DNA of 64,000 bases from Erwinia aphidicola (GCF_014773485.1 NZ_JACXBP010000003.1:62001-126000); one strand, 5' to 3'; shown: positions 1 to 8,580, numbered from the stretch's first letter. Made by a program: numbers and translations. The notes: generated by a model not told the origin, from the letters alone.

Positions 1-1
1 T

Positions 2-1285
2 TACTGCCAGCCTGCGGATGACTATCTGCCGCAGCCGGAAGCGGTAATGATCACCGGGATTACCCCGCAGATTGCCCGCGCCCGTGGGGTGCCGGAAGTG
101 GAGTTCACCCGCCGTATTCATCAGCTGTTCAGTGAGCCAAACACCTGCGTGGTGGGGTACAACAACGTGCGTTTTGACGACGAAGTCAGCCGTAACCTGT
201 TTTATCGCAACTTTTACGACCCTTACGCGTGGAGCTGGCAGCACGGTAACAGCCGCTGGGACCTGCTGGACGTGATGCGCGCCTGCTATGCCCTGCGCCC
301 GGACGGGATTGCGTGGCCGGAAAATGAGGATGGCTTCCCCAGCTTCCGCCTTGAGCACCTGACCAAAGCCAACGGCGTGGCCCATGACAACGCCCATGAT
401 GCTATGTCGGACGTTTATGCCACCATTGCCATGGCCAGGCTGGTCAAAGAGAAGCAGCCGCGCCTGTATGACTTCCTGTTCAGCCACCGCAATAAGCAGA
501 AGATCACCGCGCTGGTCGATATTCCGCAGATGAAACCGCTGGTGCATATTTCCGGCATGTTTGGCGCAGCGCGCGGTAATACCAGCTGGATCGCCCCGCT
601 TGCCTGGCACCCGGAAAACCGCAATGCGCTGATAACCTGCGATCTCGGCGGTGATATGTCGCCGCTGCTGGAGCTGGACGCCGATGCGCTGCGCGAACGC
701 CTGTACACCCGCCGCGACGAGCTGGGGGATGCCTCCCCGGTACCGCTTAAACTGGTGCATATCAACAAATGCCCGGTGGTTGCCCCGGCGAATACCCTGC
801 GCCCGGAAGATGCCGAGCGCATCGGCATTGACCGCCAGCGCTGCCTGGATAATCTCGCCCTGCTGCGTCAGCATCCGGAAGTGCGTGAAAAAGTGGTGGC
901 GCTGTTTGCGGAAGCCGAACCCTTTACCCCGTCGGAAGATGTCGATGCGCAGATCTACAACGGCTTTTTCAGCGATGCCGATCGCAACGCGATGAATATT
1001 ATTCGCCAGACTGCCGCGGAAAATCTGCCGGCGCTCGATCTGACCTTCAACGATGCGCGTATTGAAAAGCTGCTGTTCCGCTACCGCGCGCGCAACTTCT
1101 TCGGCACGCTGGATGACGCCGAGCAAAAGCGCTGGCTGCAGCATCGCCGTGAGATGCTGAACCCTGAACGGGTGCAAAGCTATGTGCAGGAGCTGGAGAT
1201 GCTGTTTAATCAGTACGAAGGGGAGCAGGAGAAGCTGGATCAGCTGAAGGCGTTGTTCGAGTATGCGCGAGAGCTGGTGTCGTAG
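2..1285 (+). CDS. sbcB: Exodeoxyribonuclease I, 3' part (5' end outside window)
   Basis: Exonuclease I degrades single-stranded DNA 3' to 5' in mismatch repair and recombination. The frame is already open at base 2 (YCQPADDYLPQPEAV...), so the start codon lies upstream; about 427 residues are present against 475 in E. coli, and roughly 48 N-terminal residues with the first acidic DxE of the DEDDh active site are missing. Visible DEDDh features include NVRFDDE and the HDAMSDVYAT segment (His and the last Asp). The C-terminal SH3-like and helical parts follow. The TAG stop lies inside a palindromic intergenic element (1281-1331). Family assignment is confident. Confidence 0.95.
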   Translation, partial: YCQPADDYLPQPEAVMITGITPQIARARGVPEVEFTRRIHQLFSEPNTCVVGYNNVRFDDEVSRNLFYRNFYDPYAWSWQHGNSRWDLLDVMRACYALRPDGIAWPENEDGFPSFRLEHLTKANGVAHDNAHDAMSDVYATIAMARLVKEKQPRLYDFLFSHRNKQKITALVDIPQMKPLVHISGMFGAARGNTSWIAPLAWHPENRNALITCDLGGDMSPLLELDADALRERLYTRRDELGDASPVPLKLVHINKCPVVAPANTLRPEDAERIGIDRQRCLDNLALLRQHPEVREKVVALFAEAEPFTPSEDVDAQIYNGFFSDADRNAMNIIRQTAAENLPALDLTFNDARIEKLLFRYRARNFFGTLDDAEQKRWLQHRREMLNPERVQSYVQELEMLFNQYEGEQEKLDQLKALFEYARELVS

Positions 1286-1331
1286 GGGCGAGGTAAACCT
1301 CGCCCAGGGTCAGGCATGCCTGACCCCTACG
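1281..1331. repeat. GTAGGGG-family palindromic element with two nested hairpins
   Basis: Outer arms GTAGGGG and CCCCTAC enclose two perfect small inverted repeats, GGCGAGGT/ACCTCGCC and GGTCAGGC/GCCTGACC, so the strand can fold into a three-way junction. It lies between the convergent sbcB and plaP genes, and its left GTAG supplies the sbcB stop codon. There is no T-tract on either strand, so it is not a classical terminator. Related elements occur near 7.4-7.6, 53.1 and 63.6 kb, and a lone GTAGGGG at 60680. Confidence 0.8.
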
Positions 1332-1347
1332 ATCATATCATCGAGAA

Positions 1348-2715
1348 TTATAGCCCTTCTTCGCTCCACTGCGGCACCGGGTTACGGAAGCTGCGGGTAA
1401 CGAACGCCAGGTAGACCAGGCCGATTGCGGCCCACACCAGCCCCAGCACCATCGAGCTCTCTTCCAGGTTCGCCCACAGAGCACCTACGGTCAGTGCGCC
1501 AAGCAGCGGCAGGATCAGGAACTTGAAGTTGTCTTTCAGAGTCTTATTGCGCTTCTCACGGATCCAGAACTGCGAGATCACCGACAGGTTAACGAAGGTA
1601 AACGCCACCAGCGCACCGAAGTTAATCAGCGCCGTTGCGGTCACCAGGTCGAAGGTGATCGACGACAGGGCAATCGCGCCAACCAGCAGCACGTTCAGCG
1701 CCGGGGTGCGCCACTTCGGATGGATATAGCCGAAGAAACGCTCCGGGAACACGCCGTCACGGCCCATCACGTACATCAGACGCGACACGCCCGCATGGGC
1801 TGCCATGCCGGATGCCAGCACGGTGACGCAGGAGAAGATCAGGATGCCGAACTGGAAGGCTTTACCCGCCACGTACAGCATGATTTCCGGCTGCGACGCG
1901 TCCGGATCTTTGAAGCGTGAGATATCCGGGAAGTACAGCTGCAGGAAATAGGAGACTACGACAAAGATCACGCCGCCAATCAGTGCGGTAAGGAAAATCG
2001 CTTTCGGGATCACGCGCTCTGCGTCTTTGGTCTCTTCCGACAGTGAGCTGATACCGTCAAAGCCAAGGAACGAGAAGCAGAGTATCGTCGCCCCGGTGAT
2101 CATCGGCACCACATGAGCATTCTCAGACCAGAATGGTTTACTGCTGACCAGCGTCCCGGCACCTTCGCCGTGCGCCACGCCATACACCACCATCCCCATG
2201 ATAACCACCATCACCGCCACCTGCAGCACCACGATCACGCTGTTAAAGTTGGCCACGGTTTTGATGCCTTTGAGGTTGGAGAGCGTCATAAAGCCCACCA
2301 GCAGTACCACAAAGATCCATGATGGAATGCCGGGAACCAAAGCTTCCCAGTAAATTTTCGCCAGCAGAATGTTGATCATCGGCATAAACAGATAATCAAG
2401 CAGCGAAGACCAGCCGACCATAAAGCCGACGTGCGGACTGATGGCTTTCTGCGCATAGGTATAGGCCGAACCCGCAGACGGGAAACGGCGCACCAGCTGG
2501 CCGTAGCTCAGCGCGGTAAACAGAATAGCAATCAGCGCGAATGCGTATGCGGTCGCGACGTGGCCGTCAGTCAGGCCGGAAACAATGCCGAAAGTATCGA
2601 ACAGTGTCATCGGCTGCATATAAGCCAGACCCATCATAACAACAGGCAGTAACGTCAGCGTTTTTTTCAGATGTGCACGCGGCTGTGCGGCTGGAGTAGC
2701 GGTACTATGCGACAT
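1348..2715 (-). CDS. plaP: Putrescine importer, APC-family permease
   Basis: Inner-membrane amino acid/polyamine permease of the APC superfamily, 455 aa with about 12 hydrophobic segments. It closely resembles E. coli PlaP (YeeF, 452 aa) across its length, including [19 protein letters not shown] near the N-terminus, [20 protein letters not shown] in the loop after TM6, and [11 protein letters not shown] before TM11. PlaP takes up putrescine by proton symport. The start follows a strong ribosome binding site (GGGGAGGC, six bases from ATG). The puuA gene (putrescine glutamylation) is the next gene upstream on the same strand, so import and catabolism are adjacent. A short upstream ORF overlaps the first 11 bases. 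Confidence 0.92.
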   Translation of the reverse strand: MSHSTATPAAQPRAHLKKTLTLLPVVMMGLAYMQPMTLFDTFGIVSGLTDGHVATAYAFALIAILFTALSYGQLVRRFPSAGSAYTYAQKAISPHVGFMVGWSSLLDYLFMPMINILLAKIYWEALVPGIPSWIFVVLLVGFMTLSNLKGIKTVANFNSVIVVLQVAVMVVIMGMVVYGVAHGEGAGTLVSSKPFWSENAHVVPMITGATILCFSFLGFDGISSLSEETKDAERVIPKAIFLTALIGGVIFVVVSYFLQLYFPDISRFKDPDASQPEIMLYVAGKAFQFGILIFSCVTVLASGMAAHAGVSRLMYVMGRDGVFPERFFGYIHPKWRTPALNVLLVGAIALSSITFDLVTATALINFGALVAFTFVNLSVISQFWIREKRNKTLKDNFKFLILPLLGALTVGALWANLEESSMVLGLVWAAIGLVYLAFVTRSFRNPVPQWSEEGL

Positions 2716-2902
2716 GGTTCAGCCTCCCCATAGCGTCAACCTTTCTGGGTTGAACCACAGGGAAACTTCGCATTATGCGAGAGCTTTTCGAAAGAGGATT
2801 CATGGAACGACAGGCAGGAGTGATGGTGTAACCTGCTGTGGCGCCGTAGTCATCGCGCTGGCGAATCCCAGCCGATACCGGAGTAAGAAGATGTTGCCCC
2901 AT
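2705..2902 (-). CDS. Putative 65-aa upstream ORF overlapping the plaP start
   Basis: An ORF starting ATG at 2902 ([20 protein letters not shown]...) is preceded by a very good ribosome binding site (GAGGAAA, about six bases away). It ends at 2705, eleven bases inside plaP, in another frame, so translation of the two could be coupled. The product is basic (many Arg/Lys), lacks a membrane segment and is not a family I recognise. An inverted repeat at 2734-2754 (GTCAACC/GGTTGAAC) lies just upstream of the plaP ribosome binding site inside this ORF. It could be a leader peptide or an accidental ORF. Nothing else is recognised in 2903-3171 beyond a repeated TTGCAA near 3052-3064. Confidence 0.35.
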   Translation of the reverse strand: MGQHLLTPVSAGIRQRDDYGATAGYTITPACRSMNPLSKSSRIMRSFPVVQPRKVDAMGRLNHVA

Positions 2903-3171
2903 GTTTGTTTCCTCAATGTACACGTCACCGTGTTTTTAAAAGCGTATATCCATCCGGTTCTGGACCGGCCTCATTAGAATGCGAAAGTCCTGCGCTTTGC
3001 ATACAGATAAAAAAATACCGCCGCCGGGGTAAATCCAGCGTCGGTTTTATGTTGCAAATTGCAAGGCGCATATTTTGCACCATAACAAAGCAGTATGACA
3101 AGCGTCAGAGACGTTTAATGCCATTTTTTTGCCGAAAAGAGCGGCTAAGGCCTGCTCGCCCCCTGCGGCAC

Positions 3172-4587
3172 TTAGGCGTTTTTCAGCATCCAGTCGATTT
3201 CGGTGGCGGTAATCAGGCGCTCAAAGTGCATCAGTTCGTGATGCTTGCAGCTGTGCCAGACAAAGCCGAAGCGCTTCCCTAACAGTTTCTGCAGGGCATG
3301 ATTCTGCTCAAACTCGTAGAGCGCATCGCTCTGACGGATCGGCAGTGGGTTACCTTCGGCCTGGTGGCCGTTACCTTTTACCGCGGGCGGCAGCGGCAGC
3401 TGATTATCGATGCCGTGCAGGATACCGGCGAGAATCGCCGCCATCACCAGATAAGGATTGGCATCGGCCCCCGCCACGCGATACTCCACGCGATGATTAT
3501 CGCTATCACCACAGGGAATGCGCAGCGCGACGGTGCGGTTGTTGTGCCCCCAGGAAGCCTGAAGCGGAACGAAGGCATCCGGCAGGAAGCGGCGGTAGGC
3601 ATTGACGTTAGGGGCCAGTAGCGCCATCGAGGCGGGCATCAGGTCGATCATCCCAGCCAGCGCACGCTTCAGCAGCGGCGAGTCGCTGCCGTCATCGCAG
3701 GCAAAGGCATTGTGGTCGGCGGCATCCAGCATGCTGATATGCACGTGCATGCCGCTGCCCGCGTACTCCTCATACGGCTTCGCCATAAAGGTGGCGTTCA
3801 TGCCGTGCTGCTCGGCCACCTGGCGCACCAGGCGTTTCAGCTGCACCGCATGGTCGCAGGCGTTTAGCACGTTGCGGGTGTGGTGCAGGTTAATCTCAAA
3901 CTGGCCTGGCGAAGCCTCTGCCAGCGCCCCGTCGGCGGGGATGCCCTGCTGACGGGCAATCGAGTCAATATCCCGCAGCACGTCAGAGAAGTGGTCAAGA
4001 TTATCGACGGAGTAAACCTGGCTTTGCATATTGCGCTCGTCGCTTCCCGGCGAGCACGGCGGCTGGATATAGCCCTCTGCATCGCGCTGCTTGTCGACCA
4101 GATAGAACTCCAGCTCTACCGCTACCACCGGGAACAGTCCTCGATTGCGCAGCTGTTGCCACAGCTGATTGAGGACATTACGGGGTTCAACGTCAAAGGG
4201 AGTGCCATCTTGATTACACATGGTCAGCAGGAGCTGTGCCAGATGTTGCGGGTCAGCCGCAGAGGGGATAAGGGTGCCTTCAACCGGCATGCAGATATTA
4301 TCAGGCTCGCCCAGCGCCTGACCGAGCCCCGCCTCTTCCACTGTATTGCCCAGAATGTCCATGGCGAACACCGAAGCCGGGAAGTAGCAGCCTTTGTCGA
4401 GCTTGAGCAGGCTGGCGATGGGGATGCGCTTACCGCGAAAAACACCGTTTAAATCATTAAGCAGAATATCGACGTACTGAGTTTCAGGATGGCGTTCCAG
4501 ATAAGCTTTCACTTCATTCCGGAACGCGCTGGTTCGTTTCTCTTCACTGTGCCGCGTGAAGTCTTCTACTTCGACGATATTAGTCAT
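3172..4587 (-). CDS. puuA: Gamma-glutamylputrescine synthetase
   Basis: ATP-dependent ligation of glutamate to putrescine, first step of the Puu (glutamylated putrescine) pathway, cytoplasmic. It has the glutamine synthetase fold: N-terminal beta-grasp domain, then the catalytic domain with VELEFYLVDK, AEASPGQFEINLHH and HVHISMLD metal/nucleotide-binding segments. I chose ATG 4587 (MTNIVEVEDF), giving 471 aa against 472 in E. coli; a longer frame from 4644 has no family support, and a GCAGGTG ribosome binding site lies about seven bases before 4587. It is transcribed divergently from puuDRB with an operator-like repeat between them. Confidence 0.93.
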   Translation of the reverse strand: MTNIVEVEDFTRHSEEKRTSAFRNEVKAYLERHPETQYVDILLNDLNGVFRGKRIPIASLLKLDKGCYFPASVFAMDILGNTVEEAGLGQALGEPDNICMPVEGTLIPSAADPQHLAQLLLTMCNQDGTPFDVEPRNVLNQLWQQLRNRGLFPVVAVELEFYLVDKQRDAEGYIQPPCSPGSDERNMQSQVYSVDNLDHFSDVLRDIDSIARQQGIPADGALAEASPGQFEINLHHTRNVLNACDHAVQLKRLVRQVAEQHGMNATFMAKPYEEYAGSGMHVHISMLDAADHNAFACDDGSDSPLLKRALAGMIDLMPASMALLAPNVNAYRRFLPDAFVPLQASWGHNNRTVALRIPCGDSDNHRVEYRVAGADANPYLVMAAILAGILHGIDNQLPLPPAVKGNGHQAEGNPLPIRQSDALYEFEQNHALQKLLGKRFGFVWHSCKHHELMHFERLITATEIDWMLKNA

Positions 4588-4667
4588 GATGCACCTGCCC
4601 GCATGAGGTTTATGTAGTCGGCGCCCGCTCAAAATAACGGCCACTCCCTTAACATAGCGTCAACATA

Positions 4668-4679
4668 AAAAGTGTGCAA
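4668..4679 (-). promoter_or_regulatory. Candidate PuuR operator, puuA side
   Basis: AAAAGTGTGCAA is the exact reverse complement of TTGCACACTTTT at 4754-4765. It lies 81 bases upstream of the puuA start, and its partner lies about 54 bases before puuD. One copy facing each divergent arm fits binding by the locus repressor PuuR. The assignment is by position and symmetry, not by experiment. Confidence 0.5.
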
Positions 4680-4745
4680 ATGTTACTGACAGCTTTATTT
4701 TTGCCCGCATTGCGTTTGAATATTCACCAACTGATTGCTAGATTG

Positions 4746-4765
4746 AAAATATATTGCACACTTTT
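4746..4765 (+). promoter_or_regulatory. Candidate PuuR operator, puuD side
   Basis: AAAATATATTGCACA (4746-4760) matches 13 of 15 bases of the E. coli PuuR recognition sequence as I remember it (AAAATATAATGAACA). The overlapping TTGCACACTTTT forms a perfect 12-base inverted repeat with 4668-4679. It lies just upstream of puuD. Confidence 0.6.
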
Positions 4766-4818
4766 GCGCCATTTTGCGCGATACCGGCTGATATTTTTAA
4801 CAGTATGACGGGGGGTGA

Positions 4819-5583
4819 ATGGGCATTATTTTTGACAAGCCTTTGATTGGCGTAGTGATGTGTCAGACAGAAATTGGCGGGCACCCCACGCAGATGGTGC
4901 ATAACAAATATCTGGAAGCGGTGCTCGGCGCTGGCGGTGTGCCATTCGCCCTGCCCCACGGCCTGATGTCGGCCCCTCATCTATTAGAAAATGCTATGGC
5001 TGTCCTCGACGGCATTCTGCTTACCGGCAGCCCGAGCAATATCGAACCGCATCACTACGGCGAGCCGGGGAACGAGCCGCTGGCCGATCCGGGGCGCGAC
5101 CGTCTCTCTTTTGCGCTGATAGATTATGCTCTGGAGCAGCAGCTGCCGCTGCTGGCGATCTGCCGTGGCCTGCAGGAGCTGGTGGTCGCTACCGGCGGTA
5201 AGCTGCACCGCCAGCTGCATCAGATCCCCGGCCTGCAGGAACACCGGGAGGATGAAGCGCAAACGCTGGATGAGCAGTACGCTCCGGCTCACGAGGTGTG
5301 GCTGGAACCCGGCGGGCTGCTGGCCCCACTGGTCAATTACGCTGAGACGTTTTGGGTCAACTCGCTGCATGGTCAGGGCATTCGCGAAACGGGCAGCGCG
5401 CTGCGGGTCGAAGCGCGTGCCGCAGATGGTTTAATCGAAGCCGTCAGCCATCGCCAGCATCCCTTCGCACTGGCGGTGCAGTGGCACCCGGAATGGCACA
5501 GCGACAGCTCCGCGCTCTCGCGCCAGCTGTTTGATGGGTTTATTCACGCCTGCCAGCAGTTTCAGAAAGGATCGCGGCTGTGA
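4819..5583 (+). CDS. puuD: Gamma-glutamyl-gamma-aminobutyrate hydrolase
   Basis: Cytoplasmic class I glutamine amidotransferase-like hydrolase (peptidase C26) that releases GABA and glutamate from gamma-glutamyl-GABA in the Puu pathway. At 254 aa it has the E. coli length. The nucleophile elbow LAICRGLQEL puts the catalytic Cys near residue 115; VQWHPEW near residue 217 supplies the His and Glu. ATG 4819 follows a G-rich ribosome binding site. Its stop overlaps the GTG of puuR by four bases (GTGA), so the two are translationally coupled. Confidence 0.93.
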   Translation: MGIIFDKPLIGVVMCQTEIGGHPTQMVHNKYLEAVLGAGGVPFALPHGLMSAPHLLENAMAVLDGILLTGSPSNIEPHHYGEPGNEPLADPGRDRLSFALIDYALEQQLPLLAICRGLQELVVATGGKLHRQLHQIPGLQEHREDEAQTLDEQYAPAHEVWLEPGGLLAPLVNYAETFWVNSLHGQGIRETGSALRVEARAADGLIEAVSHRQHPFALAVQWHPEWHSDSSALSRQLFDGFIHACQQFQKGSRL

Positions 5584-6137
5584 GCGAGACCCTGCTGGCA
5601 CCGGGAAGGCGCCTGGCGGAGATCCGCCAGCAGATGGGCCTGTCTCAGCGGCGCGTCGCCGAGCTTTCCGGCCTGACGCACAGCGCCATCAGCACCATTG
5701 AGCAGGACAAGGTCAGCCCGGCCGTCAGCACCCTGCAGAAACTGCTGAAGGTTTATGGCCTGTCGCTGTCCGAATTTTTTGCCGAGAAGGTGCAGGATGA
5801 GCCGCCGAAAGTGGTGATCGATGCGCACGAGCTGATCGATATTGGCAGCCAGGGCGTTTCACTGCGGCTAATCCACAACGGTAATCCGCAGCGCACGCTG
5901 GCGATGCTGCTGGAGACCTATGAACCCGGCGCGACCACCGGTGAAAAAATTCGTCATCAGGGCGAAGAGACCGGCACGCTACTGGAGGGGGAGATCATCC
6001 TGACCATCAGCGGTCAGAGTTACCCGCTGCGCGCCGGGCAGAGCTACGTGATTAATACCAGCCAGCCGCACAGCTTTACCAATACGTCGACCCGGCCCTG
6101 CCGCATTATCAGCGCACATACGCCGGCCACGTTTTAA
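5580..6137 (+). CDS. puuR: HTH-type repressor of putrescine utilisation
   Basis: Transcription factor of 185 aa: N-terminal XRE-type helix-turn-helix (about residues 8-65; GLSQRRVAELSGLTHSAIST is the recognition region) and C-terminal cupin sensor domain (about 105-180, GEIILTISGQSYPLRAGQSY). In E. coli PuuR represses the puu genes and putrescine relieves it. Starts at GTG 5580, overlapping the end of puuD. Candidate binding sites lie in the puuA-puuD gap. Confidence 0.92.
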   Translation: MSETLLAPGRRLAEIRQQMGLSQRRVAELSGLTHSAISTIEQDKVSPAVSTLQKLLKVYGLSLSEFFAEKVQDEPPKVVIDAHELIDIGSQGVSLRLIHNGNPQRTLAMLLETYEPGATTGEKIRHQGEETGTLLEGEIILTISGQSYPLRAGQSYVINTSQPHSFTNTSTRPCRIISAHTPATF

Positions 6138-6149
6138 CAGGGAGACTGC

Positions 6150-7427
6150 ATGGAACATATCAACAGCTACTATTCGGCAACCACCAATGCACACGATCCC
6201 TGGCTACGGCTCGAAGGGGCAATAGAGTGCGATGTTTGCGTGATTGGCGGCGGCTTTACCGGGCTGTCGTCCGCGCTGTTTCTCACCGAGGCGGGATACG
6301 ACGTGGTGCTGCTGGAAGCCGCGCGCGTCGGGTTTGGCGCCAGCGGGCGCAACGGCGGCCAGGTGGTGAACTCCTACAGTCGCGACGTTGATGTGATTGA
6401 GCAGCGCTACGGCAAAGAGACCGCGCGCCTGCTCGGCAGCATGATGTTCGAGGGGGCAGCGATTATCCGTGACCGCATCGACCGCTACGCCATCCGTTGT
6501 GATTACCGGCCCGGCGGTATTTTTGCCGCGTTAAACAACCGACAAATGCAGCACCTCAGCAGGCAGCACAAGCTGTGGCAGCGCTACGGCAATTATGACC
6601 TTGAACTGCTCGACCAGACCGGTATTCGCCGGGAAGTGGGCAGCGATCGCTATGTCGGTGGCCTGTTGGACAAGCGCGGCGGCCATATTCACCCGCTCAA
6701 TCTGGCGCTGGGTGAAGCCGAAGCCATTCGTCGCCACGGCGGGCGCATCTATGAGAACTCGGCGGTCACCGCGGTGAACTACGGTAACCCGCATCTGATC
6801 CGCACGGAGCAGGGCGAAGTGAAAGCCCGCTTTGTGATTTTTGCCGGCAATGCCTATCTGGCCCCGCATCTGGAACCCCGGCTGGCGAACAAAAGCCTGC
6901 CCTGCGGCTCGCAGATTGTCGCCACCGAGCCGCTCTCTGCGGACCAGGCGCTGTCGCTGCTGCCGAACAACTGCTGCGTCGAGGACTGTAACTACCTGCT
7001 GGACTACTTCCGCCTGACCGCCGATAACCGCCTGCTGTACGGCGGCGGGGTCATCTACGGCGCGCGCGATCCGGGCGATATTGATGCCCTGATCCGCCCG
7101 AAGCTGCTGAAAACCTTCCCGCAGCTGGCAGGGGTAAAATTTGACTTTGCGTGGAGCGGCAATTTTCTGTTGACCCTGTCGCGCATGCCGCAGTTCGGAC
7201 GGCTGGAGAACGGCGTTTACTATATGCAGGGTGACAGCGGGCACGGCGTGACCTGCACCCACCTGGCCGGGAAGCTGATTGCGGAGGCGATGCGCGGCGA
7301 CGCAGAGCGCTTTGATGCCTTTGCCAGGCTGCCGCACCTGCCCTTCCCGGGCGGACGGCGGCTGCGCGTGCCGTTAACCGCAATGGGTGCCGCGTGGTAT
7401 GCGTTGCGCGACAGGCTGGGGGTATAG
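6150..7427 (+). CDS. puuB: Gamma-glutamylputrescine oxidoreductase
   Basis: FAD-dependent oxidase of the DAO family that converts gamma-glutamylputrescine to gamma-glutamyl-gamma-aminobutyraldehyde. 425 aa, E. coli length 426. N-terminal dinucleotide-binding motif VIGGGFTGLSSALFL at about residues 31-45 and the flavin-contacting FGASGRNGGQ near residue 65; C-terminal GDSGHGVT loop closes the flavin site. It is third in puuDRB, 12 bases after puuR. The dehydrogenase for the next step (PuuC) and the GABA aminotransferase (PuuE) are not in the window. Confidence 0.93.
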   Translation: MEHINSYYSATTNAHDPWLRLEGAIECDVCVIGGGFTGLSSALFLTEAGYDVVLLEAARVGFGASGRNGGQVVNSYSRDVDVIEQRYGKETARLLGSMMFEGAAIIRDRIDRYAIRCDYRPGGIFAALNNRQMQHLSRQHKLWQRYGNYDLELLDQTGIRREVGSDRYVGGLLDKRGGHIHPLNLALGEAEAIRRHGGRIYENSAVTAVNYGNPHLIRTEQGEVKARFVIFAGNAYLAPHLEPRLANKSLPCGSQIVATEPLSADQALSLLPNNCCVEDCNYLLDYFRLTADNRLLYGGGVIYGARDPGDIDALIRPKLLKTFPQLAGVKFDFAWSGNFLLTLSRMPQFGRLENGVYYMQGDSGHGVTCTHLAGKLIAEAMRGDAERFDAFARLPHLPFPGGRRLRVPLTAMGAAWYALRDRLGV

Positions 7428-7431
7428 GCGC

Positions 7432-7568
7432 AACCTGGAAGGTTATGGGGCGATCGGAAAAGAAGATCGCCCCCTACGGTTTTAGTGGCAACTCGCTGGT
7501 AACCTGGAAGTTTATGGGTCGATCGGAAAAGAAGATCGACCCCTACGGTTTTGTGGCAACTCGCCGGT
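7432..7568. repeat. Tandem duplication of a 68-69 bp hairpin unit
   Basis: Unit 1 (7432-7500) and unit 2 (7501-7568) are near identical; each runs from AACCTGGAAG through a hairpin to GGCAACTCGC. The hairpin arms are GGGGCGATC/GATCGCCCC in unit 1 and GGGTCGATC/GATCGACCC in unit 2, around the same GGAAAAGAA loop. The two arm differences restore pairing (G-C in unit 1, T-A in unit 2). Both units end in CCCTACGGTTTT, the reverse of the GTAGGG motif. Lies between convergent puuB and yeeZ. Confidence 0.85.
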
Positions 7569-7598
7569 AGGGGCTGACCCTCTTTTTCGGTCAGCCCG
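7567..7598. repeat. GTAGGGG-family hairpin between puuB and yeeZ
   Basis: GTAGGGGCTGACC, a CTCTTTTTC loop, then GGTCAGCCC: a perfect nine-base stem. The element at 53101 has the same loop and outer motif with a different stem core, so the two belong to one family. It follows the tandem hairpin pair and leads into a 19-base tandem repeat. Confidence 0.75.
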
Positions 7599-7645
7599 TT
7601 GTTTTAGGGTCAGCCCGTTGTTTCAGGGTCAGCCCGTTATTTCAC
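7589..7645. repeat. Three tandem 19-bp repeats ending in the yeeZ stop codon
   Basis: Three copies of GGTCAGCCCGTTGTTTTAG or near variants start at 7589, 7608 and 7627. The first copy is also the 3' arm of the preceding hairpin, so the array probably arose by slippage from it. The last copy supplies the yeeZ stop (TCA on the plus strand at 7642-7644). Confidence 0.85.
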
Positions 7646-8472
7646 GCTAACGGCATCTTGTTCGGGTCGGGGTAACGGTACTCAAAGCCCAGTTCGCGGC
7701 AAATTTTACTGCCGTCGATCAGCTTGCCGCTGTTACCGCTGTCATCCGCGAGGAAGGTGGGAGGTTGCAGCCCCAGCTGGCGTGCCACCTGCGGATAAAA
7801 CTGCGCTCGCGCCGGATGCTGCGCGGCACTGAGGTTGTAAATATGTCCGCCCTTCGGCGTTTGCAGCAGCAGCGTAATCGCCTCGATCACATCTTCCAGA
7901 TGCACCAGGTTTACGCCCTGTGACCCGTTCGCCAGCCCCGTTTTTCCGGCGAGGAAACGCCCCGGATGGCGGTTTGGCCCTACCAGCCCGGCGAGGCGCA
8001 AAATATCCACCGAGGTATTAGGCAGATTATGAAGCCAGCTCTCCAAATCCTGTAAGGTGCGCCCGGCAACGCTCACCGGCTCAAGCGGCGTACTCTCTTT
8101 GGTATTACCTACGCTGTCGCCGTACACAGAAGTGGAGCTGGTAAATATTATGCGCGGCACGCTGAAGGCCAGCGCGCTGTCCACCAGCTGCTGTACTGCC
8201 AACTGATAGCTCTCACCGCCTGACGCGGTTCTGCTGGCCGGTAACGTTATCACCAGAGCATCTACATGGCTGAGCAGAGACTCCAGGTCTTCAGACTCGC
8301 AGATGAGCTCCGGCGTCAGCTCCAGCAGATAGCTGTCGATACCGCTCATCCGTGCCGCCGCTACCCCGTCCTGCGTGGTTTTAGTGCCGGTCACCTGCCA
8401 GCCAGCCGCCGTCAGCGACATGGCCAGCGGCATGCCCAGCCACCCCAGCCCGACTATCGCAACTTTTTTCAT
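7642..8472 (-). CDS. yeeZ: NAD(P)-binding SDR/epimerase-like protein YeeZ
   Basis: 276-aa cytoplasmic protein of the extended short-chain dehydrogenase/NAD-dependent epimerase superfamily, similar to E. coli YeeZ (274 aa), which also lies upstream of the his operon. The N-terminal Rossmann motif VGLGWLGMPLAMSL binds the nucleotide. The later FTSSTSVYGDSVG segment is epimerase-like, but the usual YxxxK catalytic pair is not evident. The substrate is unknown. The C-terminus overlaps the tandem 19-bp repeats. Confidence 0.85.
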   Translation of the reverse strand: MKKVAIVGLGWLGMPLAMSLTAAGWQVTGTKTTQDGVAAARMSGIDSYLLELTPELICESEDLESLLSHVDALVITLPASRTASGGESYQLAVQQLVDSALAFSVPRIIFTSSTSVYGDSVGNTKESTPLEPVSVAGRTLQDLESWLHNLPNTSVDILRLAGLVGPNRHPGRFLAGKTGLANGSQGVNLVHLEDVIEAITLLLQTPKGGHIYNLSAAQHPARAQFYPQVARQLGLQPPTFLADDSGNSGKLIDGSKICRELGFEYRYPDPNKMPLA

Positions 8473-8580
8473 CCCTTTACTCCTTTGAACTCACACCGTC
8501 AGAGTTTCAGGCTACGCCAGCCTGAAGTCAGTGACAACTGCCCGTTGATAAGAGAATCTTTCAACATTGACAAAAAAGGG

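Noticed and set aside
6531..7337. 268-codon minus-strand ORF over puuB
   Set aside because: Shadow frame of a G+C-rich gene; puuB shows clear FAD-enzyme motifs in the sense frame.
7432..7645. Possible CRISPR array
   Set aside because: Units are adjacent without unique spacers, and the repeats are hairpins or short slippage units; no cas genes.
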